A model generated the notes under the pieces. It had not been told where the DNA came from and did no database searches. It saw only the letters and a program-made list of their open reading frames with translations. From Marilutibacter spongiae (GTDB taxonomy: Bacteria > Pseudomonadota > Gammaproteobacteria > Xanthomonadales > Xanthomonadaceae), in NCBI RefSeq assembly GCF_014145325.1, contig NZ_JACHTF010000010.1:1-64000 (forward strand): a stretch of DNA of 64,000 bases, in the 5' to 3' direction. The position numbers were made by a program, and so were the translations under genes. Position 1 is the stretch's first letter. Every line of letters begins with the position of its first letter. Below, piece by piece: positions 1-7,312 of this stretch.

Positions 1-149
1 GACTGCGCAGGCTGGCCGCCGCGCGCGCCGCGCGGCGTGCGATGCCGGCATCGCCGGGCGGCGAAAGCAAGCGGGCACCCTTGCCGGGCGCGGCGGCGGC
101 CGCCCTCGCCCGCGCCCGGGCACGCGCGGCCGAACGCGGGAAGTCCTGA
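1..149 (+). CDS. C-terminal end of an upstream gene (possibly rnfB/rsxB)
   Basis: An open frame runs in from the left edge (first full codon at 3) and stops at TGA 147-149, directly before the nth ATG. The visible 48 residues are an Ala/Arg-rich tail ending AAERGKS. In Xanthomonadaceae nth usually follows rnfB/rsxB, whose product has an Ala/Arg-rich C-terminal extension, so that is the likely identity. No cofactor-binding motif lies inside the window, so this rests on context and composition only. Confidence 0.4.
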   Translation, partial: LRRLAAARAARRAMPASPGGESKRAPLPGAAAAALARARARAAERGKS

Positions 150-150
150 C

Positions 151-849
151 ATGGCATCGCAGGCAAGCGCGTCGCCGGCGCGGCGATCGCGGGCACGGCG
201 CCTCAAGCCGGCGCAGGTCGAGGAACTGTTCCGCCGGCTCAAGTGGCTCGACCCCAAGCCCACCACCGAGCTGGAATTCTCAAGCCCCTACGAACTGCTG
301 GTGGCGGTGACGCTGTCCGCGCAGGCCACCGACGTGGGCGTCAACAAGGCGACCCGCAAGCTGTTCCCGGTCGCCAATACCCCGGAGGCGATCGCCGCCC
401 TCGGCGTGGACGGGCTCAAGCCCTACATCTCGACGATCGGGCTGTACAACACCAAGGCCGCGAACGTGGTCGCGATGGCCGAACAACTGATCGAACGGCA
501 CGCCAGCGAGGTTCCGCGCGAGCGGGCCGCGCTCGAAGCGTTGCCCGGCGTGGGCCGGAAGACCGCCAACGTGGTCCTCAACACCGCCTTCGGCGAGCCG
601 ACGATGGCCGTGGACACGCACATCTTCCGCGTGTCCAACCGCACCGGCCTGGCGCCGGGCAAGACCGTCAGGGCGGTGGAGGATGGCTTGCTGAAGGTCG
701 TCCCGGCGCACTACCTGCACGATGCGCACCACTGGCTGATCCTGCATGGTCGCTACGTGTGCAAGGCGCGCAGGCCCGACTGCCCGCGTTGCCCGATCCG
801 CGACCTCTGCCTGTACAAGGACAAGACGCCCGGCGAGCCCGAAGCCTGA
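151..849 (+). CDS. nth: Endonuclease III (DNA glycosylase/AP lyase)
   Basis: Base-excision-repair enzyme that removes oxidised pyrimidines and cleaves at the AP site. From the ATG at 151 the protein is 232 aa. The helix-hairpin-helix LPGVGRKTA (131-139) carries the catalytic Lys137, and the family's catalytic Asp is Asp155 in AVDTHIF. The C-terminus has the [4Fe-4S] ligand pattern C-x6-C-x2-C-x5-C. An in-frame start at 37 would add 38 Arg/Pro-rich residues absent from the family. ATG 151 lies one base after the upstream stop, which suggests translational coupling. Length and motifs are normal for the family. Confidence 0.96.
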   Translation: MASQASASPARRSRARRLKPAQVEELFRRLKWLDPKPTTELEFSSPYELLVAVTLSAQATDVGVNKATRKLFPVANTPEAIAALGVDGLKPYISTIGLYNTKAANVVAMAEQLIERHASEVPRERAALEALPGVGRKTANVVLNTAFGEPTMAVDTHIFRVSNRTGLAPGKTVRAVEDGLLKVVPAHYLHDAHHWLILHGRYVCKARRPDCPRCPIRDLCLYKDKTPGEPEA

Positions 850-885
850 CCGGTCGCCTCCGTCGCGACGCGGATGCCACCACGT

Positions 886-1740
886 TCAACGATGCGCGCG
901 CTCGCGCAGCCACTTGGTCGCCACCCACTTCTCGCCTTCCAGGACCGGAGCGCCGCCGTGCAGGCTCAGGGTCATCGGGTGCGGACGGTCGTAGCTGAAG
1001 AACACCGCGTTGCCCTTGACCGCGGCCACCTCGAACCCCGCTTCGGGGAACGTCGTCGCACCGCCCCGCGAAGGCGTGTTGAGGTACATCACCAGCGACG
1101 CGACGCGTTGCCCTCCGCGCTCCAGCAACACGCCCGCGCCCGGTTGCGCGGGATCGAAGTAATCGTGGTGCGGCTTGTATTCGGCGCCCACGCCATAGCG
1201 CAGGACCTGCATGCCCTCGCCGTTCTCCAGCGGCCAGTCGAGCAGGCGGGACAGCCGGTCCTCCACGCGCTGCAGCAAGGCATTGGCGCCGCGCGCGAAG
1301 CAGGTGCCCTGGCTGGTGCGACCCACGTGCACCTCGTCGCCGCCGGTCGCCATGTTGACGGTCGCCGAACGCGACAGCCGCGGACGCGCCATCTCGACGA
1401 GCGCATCGCACTCGTCGTCGGAGAGCACGTTGGCGAATGCGATCACCCGCGGATGGCGCAGCTGCGAGACGACGCGCACCTCGCGGTCGCCCGCGCGCAA
1501 CGAGGACGCATCGTTCAGTCCAAGCGGCGCGGGAACGCGACTGGCCGGCGGCAGGCCGTCCTCGCGCTCGCGCTGTTCGACGAAGCCACGCAGCGCATGC
1601 TCGACCGCATCGATCGCGGCCTGTTCCTGCCAACCGCGATCCAGCAAGGGCTTGAGTACGGCCTCGGGCGGCGAGCCCGCCCTCACCTGCTCGAATATCC
1701 ACCGTTCGAGCGCATCGTCGATACGCGCCTGGCCTGCCAT
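886..1740 (-). CDS. Prolyl 4-hydroxylase-like 2OG-Fe(II) oxygenase
   Basis: Predicted 284-aa cytoplasmic dioxygenase. The Fe(II) triad is visible as H191-x-D193 (in YKPHHDYFDP) and H261 (SLHGG); Lys271 in EGEKWVATKW is placed to bind 2-oxoglutarate. The C-terminal 200 residues match the P4H alpha-subunit catalytic fold. The N-terminal ~60 residues are helical and of unknown role. The start chosen (complement of 1738-1740) has GGGAG about 8 nt upstream; an in-frame start at 1836 would add 32 poorly structured residues. The substrate is not evident: bacterial homologues act on proteins or free proline. It is convergent with nth and divergent from the lipoprotein at 2047. Confidence 0.88.
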   Translation of the reverse strand: MAGQARIDDALERWIFEQVRAGSPPEAVLKPLLDRGWQEQAAIDAVEHALRGFVEQREREDGLPPASRVPAPLGLNDASSLRAGDREVRVVSQLRHPRVIAFANVLSDDECDALVEMARPRLSRSATVNMATGGDEVHVGRTSQGTCFARGANALLQRVEDRLSRLLDWPLENGEGMQVLRYGVGAEYKPHHDYFDPAQPGAGVLLERGGQRVASLVMYLNTPSRGGATTFPEAGFEVAAVKGNAVFFSYDRPHPMTLSLHGGAPVLEGEKWVATKWLRERAHR

Positions 1741-2046
1741 CGCGGTCGCTCCCGCAGGTCGTTCCGCCTGCCCGGCCTTCCACTTTGCTGCCGTTCGATG
1801 ACAAACGCGTGTCGGTTCGAGCACGAATTCCCGCACGCGCTCGCTTCATGAAATCCATGCGAATCCTGCAAGCGATCTGTCACATCACGAGCCTATAACT
1901 TTTCACCGATTCGTCACCGGGCACGACATCGACACGCGTCGACACAGCGCCAACCAGGGGAGCGGAACAGGGCCGGCCTCGCGCCACGGCGGTCCTGTCC
2001 GGGCCATGCACGTTCGAACCCACTGAAACGATCGGAGAGCAACACG
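1741..2046. other. Intergenic region with Pho-box promoter
   Basis: This 306-bp divergent spacer lies between the oxygenase start and the lipoprotein start. Apart from the oxygenase RBS at its left end, the recognisable content is the candidate Pho box at 1877-1916. No ORF here is supported. Confidence 0.6.
1877..1916 (+). promoter_or_regulatory. Candidate Pho box (four 11-bp units)
   Basis: Four 7-nt units with 4-nt spacers are in exact 11-bp register: CTGTCAC (1877), CGAGCCT (1888, degenerate), CTTTTCA (1899) and TTCGTCA (1910). The PhoB consensus from enteric bacteria is CTGTCAT units every 11 bp. The site lies 130 bp upstream of the lipoprotein/TonB-receptor pair. No clear -10 was identified. 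Confidence 0.55.
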
Positions 2047-3480
2047 ATGACTTCTGGCAACAACTACCGGACCTTGCTGGTCACGTTCGGCGCCGTGCTG
2101 GCGTTGACGGCCTGCGGCGGCGGCGCCGACCGCGTCGCCTCGCCGGGCGAAGGCTCGTTCCCGCCGCCGCCGGTAACGCCGCCGCCCCCGCCGCCGCCGG
2201 CCCCGCCGCCGCCGCCGAGCGGTGCCGTCTGCCCGACGGGTACCACCGACGTCGGCGAGATCGCCGGCCTGACCGCCTGCGAACTCCCGGCCCGCATCAT
2301 CGGCGACGTCACCCTTGAGAAGCTCGACGGCATCGTGTATTCGCTCAACGGCCGTACCGACGTGGGCGAGGACATGGGCGGCGACGTCGCCAATCCGTAC
2401 CCGCAGGCGCGCCAGGGCATCCTGCGCATCGAACCGGGCGTGACCGTGTTCGGTTCGGCGGGCGCCGACTTCCTGATGGTCAACCGCGGCTCGCAGATCT
2501 TCGCCGAAGGCACCGCCGCCGAACCGATCGTGCTGACCAGCCGCGAGAGCGTCGAGGGCACCACCGACGTGAACTCGATCGGCCAGTGGGGCGGCCTGGT
2601 GCTGCTGGGCCGTGCCGCGATCAGCACCTGCCCGGGTACCGCGCAGCCGGGCACCGCCACCTGCGAGGCGCAGGTCGAGGGCGCCAATGGCTACTTCGGC
2701 GGCAACAACGACACCGACAACAGCGGCGTGCTCAAGTACGTGCGCGTCATGCATTCGGGCTTCGAGGTCCTGCCGGACGTCGAGCTCAACGGCATCACCA
2801 TGGCGGGCCTGGGCAGCGGCACCACGGTCGACTACGTGCAGGTGCACAACAGCTCCGACGACGGCATCGAGTGGTTCGGCGGCAAGGTCAACGCCAAGCA
2901 CCTGGTGATGACCGGCAACGACGACGACAGCTTCGACACCGACTCCGGCTACCGCGGCGCGATCCAGTTCGGCCTGATCGTCCAGCGCGACGGCGGCGGC
3001 GACCGCGTCAACGAGATGAGCTCGCAGGACCTGCCCTACCGTTCCAACCCGGTGCTCGCCAACGTGACCTACGTCAGCAAGGGCCACGACAACGTGGTCG
3101 TGCTGAACCAGGGCACCCTGGTGAACTACTACAACGCCGTGTTCACCGGCGGCAACCCCGCCTGCATCGAGTTCCAGTCGGCCACGACGGAAGGCACGTT
3201 CGATTCGACCTACGCCTCGTGCGCCCAGCCGTTCGCCAACGGCGCCGGCGGTGCCGAAGCCGCGGCATTCGTGGCCGGCACCAACAACTCCACCGGCGCC
3301 TCGACGCTGACCAGCACGTTCATCAACGGTGCCAACGAATCGGCGGTCCCGGCCTATTCCGGCCTCTCGAGCATCAATCCGTTCTTCGAGGACGTCGACT
3401 ACATCGGCGCGGTGAAGGACTCGGCCGACACCTGGTGGGAAGGCTGGACCTGCGGCCTGACCAGCAACGATCCCTGCTGA
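2047..3480 (+). CDS. Secreted lipoprotein with poly-proline linker and beta-helix-like body
   Basis: 477 aa. The signal peptide ends in a lipobox L20-T21-A22-C23, followed by GGG, so lipidation at Cys23 is expected. Residues ~38-58 form a poly-Pro linker. The rest is rich in short Gly/Asn/Asp/Val beta repeats (for example around VNAKHLVMTGNDDDSFDTDSG), consistent with a right-handed beta-helix; no catalytic motif was recognised. It is followed by a TonB-dependent receptor and a type II secretion operon and preceded by a Pho box. In Caulobacter a phosphate-starvation lipoprotein (ElpS) is exported by T2SS, so this protein could be a T2SS cargo or a receptor partner. That role is inference from context. 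Confidence 0.75.
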   Translation: MTSGNNYRTLLVTFGAVLALTACGGGADRVASPGEGSFPPPPVTPPPPPPPAPPPPPSGAVCPTGTTDVGEIAGLTACELPARIIGDVTLEKLDGIVYSLNGRTDVGEDMGGDVANPYPQARQGILRIEPGVTVFGSAGADFLMVNRGSQIFAEGTAAEPIVLTSRESVEGTTDVNSIGQWGGLVLLGRAAISTCPGTAQPGTATCEAQVEGANGYFGGNNDTDNSGVLKYVRVMHSGFEVLPDVELNGITMAGLGSGTTVDYVQVHNSSDDGIEWFGGKVNAKHLVMTGNDDDSFDTDSGYRGAIQFGLIVQRDGGGDRVNEMSSQDLPYRSNPVLANVTYVSKGHDNVVVLNQGTLVNYYNAVFTGGNPACIEFQSATTEGTFDSTYASCAQPFANGAGGAEAAAFVAGTNNSTGASTLTSTFINGANESAVPAYSGLSSINPFFEDVDYIGAVKDSADTWWEGWTCGLTSNDPC

Positions 3481-3518
3481 TGGCACGCCCGCGGCCGCAG
3501 GGGGCGGTCGCGGGAGGA

Positions 3519-3580
3519 CGGGGCCCCGATGTCCGGGGCCCCGCCCGCACCCCGATGCCGCGGCCCGACCGCGGCATCGG
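3519..3580 (+). other. Two tandem stem-loops between lipoprotein and TonB receptor
   Basis: Two perfect inverted repeats follow one another: CGGGGCCCCG at 3519-3528 and 3534-3543 with a 5-nt loop, then CCGATGCCGCGG at 3552-3563 pairing with 3569-3580 across a 5-nt loop. Neither is followed by a T-run. They could stabilise the upstream mRNA or reduce read-through, so the lipoprotein would be made in excess of the receptor. Confidence 0.6.
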
Positions 3581-3619
3581 CATATCGGACACAACGGACC
3601 CATTGAAAGGCTGCCACTC

Positions 3620-6313
3620 ATGACGCTCACCACCGCCCGCACGGGCCTGTTCCTGGCGATCGCCGCCCTGCTCGCGCCGCACGGCGCGCTGGCACAGGCA
3701 AGCACGGCCGAACCGGCCACTTCAGAACAATCGCCGCCCGCCGACGCCGGCACCCCGGACCAGGCGGCCACCGAACTCGACGCCGTCCAGGTGCGCGGCG
3801 AGTTCATCCCGCAACCGATGCTGACCAGCTCGGCGGTGATGACCCACGTTTCGCGCGAAGATCTCTCGCGGCAGGGCGACAGCACCGTCGCCGACGCCCT
3901 GGTCCGCGTCGCCGGGCTGAGCGTCAACGAAGGCAAGTACGTCTACGTGCGCGGCCTCAACGAACGCTACTCCTCTGCGCTGCTGAACAACTCGCCGCTG
4001 CCCAGTCCCGAACCGCTCAAGCGCGTGGTCCCGCTCGACCTGTTCCCGACCAACATGCTCGACACCGTCGAGATCCAGAAGACGTACTCGGTGCGCTTCC
4101 CCGGCGAGTTCGGCGGCGGCACCATCAACCTCACCAGCGCCGTGGTGCCCGAGGCGCCCTTCCTCACCCTGAAGGCAGGCATCGGCGGCAACAGCGAGAC
4201 CACCGGACAGCCCGGCCTGACCTACTACGGCGGCGGCGCCTCGGACTTCTTCGGCTTCGACGACGGCACCCGCAAGATGTCCACGGAACTGCGCGATGCC
4301 CTGGCGACCGGCAAGCGCATCACGCCCGGCCCGGACTTCAGCAGCGAGGAGGTCAAGGCGATCGGCCGCAGCTTCGTCAACGCGCCGCTCAACCTGCTGC
4401 AGACCACCGACCATGTCGACCCCGACTACGAGTACGAAGTCAGCGGCGGCAATGCCTTCGACGTGGGCACGAACTCGCGCCTGGGCGTGATCGCCACCGC
4501 CGCGCTCAAGAACAAGTGGCGCACGCACGAGGGCGTCCAGCAGGACGGCGCCGTCGAGCAGGGCCAGATGGCCGTGCAGAGCGACTACGACTTCCTGTCG
4601 ACGACCAACCAGGCGACCATCAACGGGCTCCTCGGCGTCACCCTGGACATGGAAGACCACACCATCGGCATCATGACGATGTACGTCCACGACACCGACA
4701 AGGAGACGCGCAGCACCGAGGGCTACAGCCTGCTCACCGGCGACAACATCCGCGACGACACCACCCGCTGGTACGAGCGCGAGCTGATCAACACCCAACT
4801 GACCGGCAAGCACGTCTTCGGCGAATTCCGCGACCTCACCATCGACTGGCGCGCAGGCCATTCGCGCGCCAGCCTCGACGCGCCGTACGAGAAGGGGTTC
4901 CGCTACCGGGAGGACCAGAACGGCAACTGGTTCCACGATGCCTCCCAGGCGCAGAACTACACCCGCTTCAGCGAGGTCAACGAGCGCATCGACTCCGCGG
5001 GGGTCGACGCGGCCTGGCGCCTGCCGACCGACATCGACTTCTACCTGAACTTCGGCGCGGCCTGGTCGGATACCGAGCGCGACGCGGTGCAGCGCGAGTT
5101 CCGCTTCCTGTCGCTGGGCAACCTGCCCTTCCCCAACCGCTACCAGCGCCCGGACTTCCTGCTCTCGGACTACAACATCAGCCAGGGCTACATCACCCTG
5201 CGAGAGACCACCGGCGGCACCGGTGCGGCGGCCTACGACGGCGCGCTGGAAACCAAGGCGCTCTACGTGGAAGCCGAGTCGCAGCTGACCGACAACCTGC
5301 GCGCGACCGCGGGCGTTCGCTACGAGGACGCGACGCAGTCGGTCGAGCCGATCGACCTGTTCGACATCGGCCCGCCGCTGCCGACGGCGCCGGCGCTGGA
5401 GAACGACTACTTCCTGCCGGCCGCCTCCGTCACCTGGAACTTCGCCGACAACCAGCAGTTGCGCCTGGCCGCCTCCAAGACCATCGCCCGCCCGCAGTTC
5501 CGCGAACTGGCGCCGCAGCAGTACCTCGACCTGGACACCGAACGCCTGGTCATCGGCAATCCCTTCCTGGTCGATTCAGAGCTGCTGAACTTCGATGCGC
5601 GCTACGAGTGGTACTTCAACCGCGGCGAGTACCTGAGCGCCGGCGTGTTCTACAAGAACATCGACAAGCCGGTCGAGGTGGTGCTCAACGGACGCTCGGG
5701 ATCGAGCTGGCAACAGAGCTTCATCAACGCACCCGAGGCGGTGGTCTACGGCCTGGAGCTGGACTTCCGCAAGTACTACGACAGTCCCTTCGAGTGGACG
5801 GGCGACAGCCGCTTCTTCGTCAGCGCCAACTACACCTACTCGGACTCGGAAGTCCGCGTCGACGACGGCGACGTCGCCTACACCCTGGCGGGCAACGGCA
5901 ATCCGCAGCCTGCCTCGGAGCTGGTGATGGACGGCAGCCGCCTGCAGGGCCAGTCCGAGCACCTGGCCAACCTTCAGCTGGGCATGGAGGACTCGCGCGG
6001 CAGCCAGGCGACGCTGCTGGTCGGCTATGCCAGCGAGCGGATCAATGCCCGCGGCATCAACGGCTTCGATCCGGCCACCGGCAACACCATCGTCGTCCAG
6101 CCCGACTACGTGCAGGACCCGGGCACGACCGTCGACCTGGTGCTGAAGAAGGTCTTCACGCTCTGGAACGTCGACATGGAACTGGGCCTGGAGGCGCGCA
6201 ACCTCTTCAACCAGGAGTACCGCGAGTACCAGGAGTACGGCGGCGGTCGCGCCGACGTGATGCGCTACGACCTGGGCACCAGCTACATGCTCAGCCTGTC
6301 GGCGTCGTTCTGA
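3620..6313 (+). CDS. TonB-dependent outer-membrane receptor
   Basis: 897-aa gated outer-membrane beta-barrel importer. The signal peptide ends at about residue 25 (GALA|QA). The plug domain includes VSREDLSRQGDSTVADALVR and VYVRGLNERYSSALLNN (~75-190). A barrel of alternating aromatic strands runs to the terminal Phe (MLSLSASF). No STN domain is present, so direct sigma/anti-sigma signalling is not expected. The start at 3620 has AAAGG upstream. It is paired with the lipoprotein gene under a Pho box and sits upstream of gspC. A phosphate-ester or other phosphorus substrate is plausible but not shown by the sequence. Confidence 0.92.
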   Translation: MTLTTARTGLFLAIAALLAPHGALAQASTAEPATSEQSPPADAGTPDQAATELDAVQVRGEFIPQPMLTSSAVMTHVSREDLSRQGDSTVADALVRVAGLSVNEGKYVYVRGLNERYSSALLNNSPLPSPEPLKRVVPLDLFPTNMLDTVEIQKTYSVRFPGEFGGGTINLTSAVVPEAPFLTLKAGIGGNSETTGQPGLTYYGGGASDFFGFDDGTRKMSTELRDALATGKRITPGPDFSSEEVKAIGRSFVNAPLNLLQTTDHVDPDYEYEVSGGNAFDVGTNSRLGVIATAALKNKWRTHEGVQQDGAVEQGQMAVQSDYDFLSTTNQATINGLLGVTLDMEDHTIGIMTMYVHDTDKETRSTEGYSLLTGDNIRDDTTRWYERELINTQLTGKHVFGEFRDLTIDWRAGHSRASLDAPYEKGFRYREDQNGNWFHDASQAQNYTRFSEVNERIDSAGVDAAWRLPTDIDFYLNFGAAWSDTERDAVQREFRFLSLGNLPFPNRYQRPDFLLSDYNISQGYITLRETTGGTGAAAYDGALETKALYVEAESQLTDNLRATAGVRYEDATQSVEPIDLFDIGPPLPTAPALENDYFLPAASVTWNFADNQQLRLAASKTIARPQFRELAPQQYLDLDTERLVIGNPFLVDSELLNFDARYEWYFNRGEYLSAGVFYKNIDKPVEVVLNGRSGSSWQQSFINAPEAVVYGLELDFRKYYDSPFEWTGDSRFFVSANYTYSDSEVRVDDGDVAYTLAGNGNPQPASELVMDGSRLQGQSEHLANLQLGMEDSRGSQATLLVGYASERINARGINGFDPATGNTIVVQPDYVQDPGTTVDLVLKKVFTLWNVDMELGLEARNLFNQEYREYQEYGGGRADVMRYDLGTSYMLSLSASF

Positions 6314-6335
6314 AGCCCGCCGGGGCTTGCGAGGC

Positions 6336-6363
6336 GAAGGCCCGGGCGGGTGCCCGGGCCTTC
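6336..6363 (+). terminator. Strong hairpin after the TonB receptor
   Basis: A 12-bp perfect stem (GAAGGCCCGGGC at 6336-6347, 4-nt loop, complement at 6352-6363) starts 22 nt after the receptor stop. The following sequence is only weakly T-rich (gtgcatttcatg), so termination may be partial. Confidence 0.6.
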
Positions 6364-6392
6364 GTGCATTTCATGTGTCAATTGAAGTCATA

Positions 6393-6410
6393 GCGTCACA
6401 AATCCGTCTC
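6393..6410 (+). promoter_or_regulatory. Candidate Pho box upstream of gspC
   Basis: GCGTCAC (6393-6399), AAAT, then CCGTCTC (6404-6410) gives an 11-bp direct repeat matching about 12 of 18 positions of the enteric PhoB consensus. It lies about 75 bp upstream of the gspC GTG. A third, shifted half-site (CTGTTCG at 6414) follows. It is weaker than the sites at 1877 and 17660. Confidence 0.4.
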
Positions 6411-6484
6411 ATCCTGTTCGCGTCGCTGAAATCTCGCGCCGCCGCGCCCGCACCGGGCTCCCCAGGACCGAAAACGGACCGTAC

Positions 6485-7312
6485 GTGATCCATGCCCTCC
6501 CCATCCTGGACGACGACACCCGCAGGCGCCTGGCCCACCAGGCCCGCGTGGCCGCCGAGGTGGCGCTCGTGGCGTTGCTTGCGTTCCAGGCGGCACGACT
6601 CGCCTGGACGCTGGCCGTCCCACCGGCACCGGTCGGCGCCATGACCACGCGCCAGGCCTCGCCGACGTCGCCGTCGGGTTTCATCGACGCCTTCCATCCG
6701 GCGATGCCGGGGGTTGCCGGCGACGCCGACTCCCAGTTGGCGGGTTTCCGTGTACACGGACTGCGCGTGGACCCGACACCGGGTGGCACGCTGGGCGCGG
6801 CCATCATCGCCGGACCCGACACGTCGCAGCAGGCCTACCGCGTCGGCGACGCCATCGCCGACGGCATCGTGCTGGCGGAAGTCGAACCCGGGTACGCGGT
6901 GCTGCGCCGTGGTGGCCGGGAGGTCCGGCTGGCGCTGGTCGCCGGTCCCGACGCGCCATCGGGCACTGCCGGTGGCCGATTGCCCGCCTCGCCCAGCAGC
7001 GGCGGCGCGCCGGCGGTGACGCCCCCCGCCGCGGAGCCGGTCGCGATGGCCCCCGCGCAACTGATGTCCCAGGCCGGCATGCGCGCCACCCTCGACGGTG
7101 GCTACGCGCTGGTGCCCCGGGGAGACGGGGCCTTCTTCCGCCAGGCCGGGCTCGAACCAGGCGACGTGCTGGTGGCGGTGGACGGACGTCCCCTCGACCT
7201 CGAACGCCTGCGCGGGCTCGAGGCCGAACTCGGCACCCGCGCATCGACCGTGCTCACGGTCAAGCGCGGCGACCAGACCCGAACGATCACCTTGCAGGCC
7301 ACGCCACCTTGA
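6485..7312 (+). CDS. gspC: Type II secretion protein GspC
   Basis: 275-aa inner-membrane component that links the secretin GspD to the inner-membrane platform. One N-terminal membrane segment (~21-42, VALVALLAFQAARLAW) is followed by a periplasmic homology region (~75-150, GFRVHGLRVDPTPGGTLGAAII...), a Pro/Ala linker, and a C-terminal PDZ domain (~200-270, AFFRQAGLEPGDVLVAVDG). The start is GTG. It opens a 12-gene operon, gspC to gspN, in which nearly every junction overlaps. A Pho-box-like sequence lies upstream. Confidence 0.9.
   Translation: MIHALPILDDDTRRRLAHQARVAAEVALVALLAFQAARLAWTLAVPPAPVGAMTTRQASPTSPSGFIDAFHPAMPGVAGDADSQLAGFRVHGLRVDPTPGGTLGAAIIAGPDTSQQAYRVGDAIADGIVLAEVEPGYAVLRRGGREVRLALVAGPDAPSGTAGGRLPASPSSGGAPAVTPPAAEPVAMAPAQLMSQAGMRATLDGGYALVPRGDGAFFRQAGLEPGDVLVAVDGRPLDLERLRGLEAELGTRASTVLTVKRGDQTRTITLQATPP

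Noticed and set aside
1903-3936. 677-aa minus-strand open frame opposite the lipoprotein gene
   Set aside because: Val/Gly/Ala/Arg-rich low-complexity translation exactly antisense to a gene with signal peptide and lipobox; typical of GC-rich shadows.
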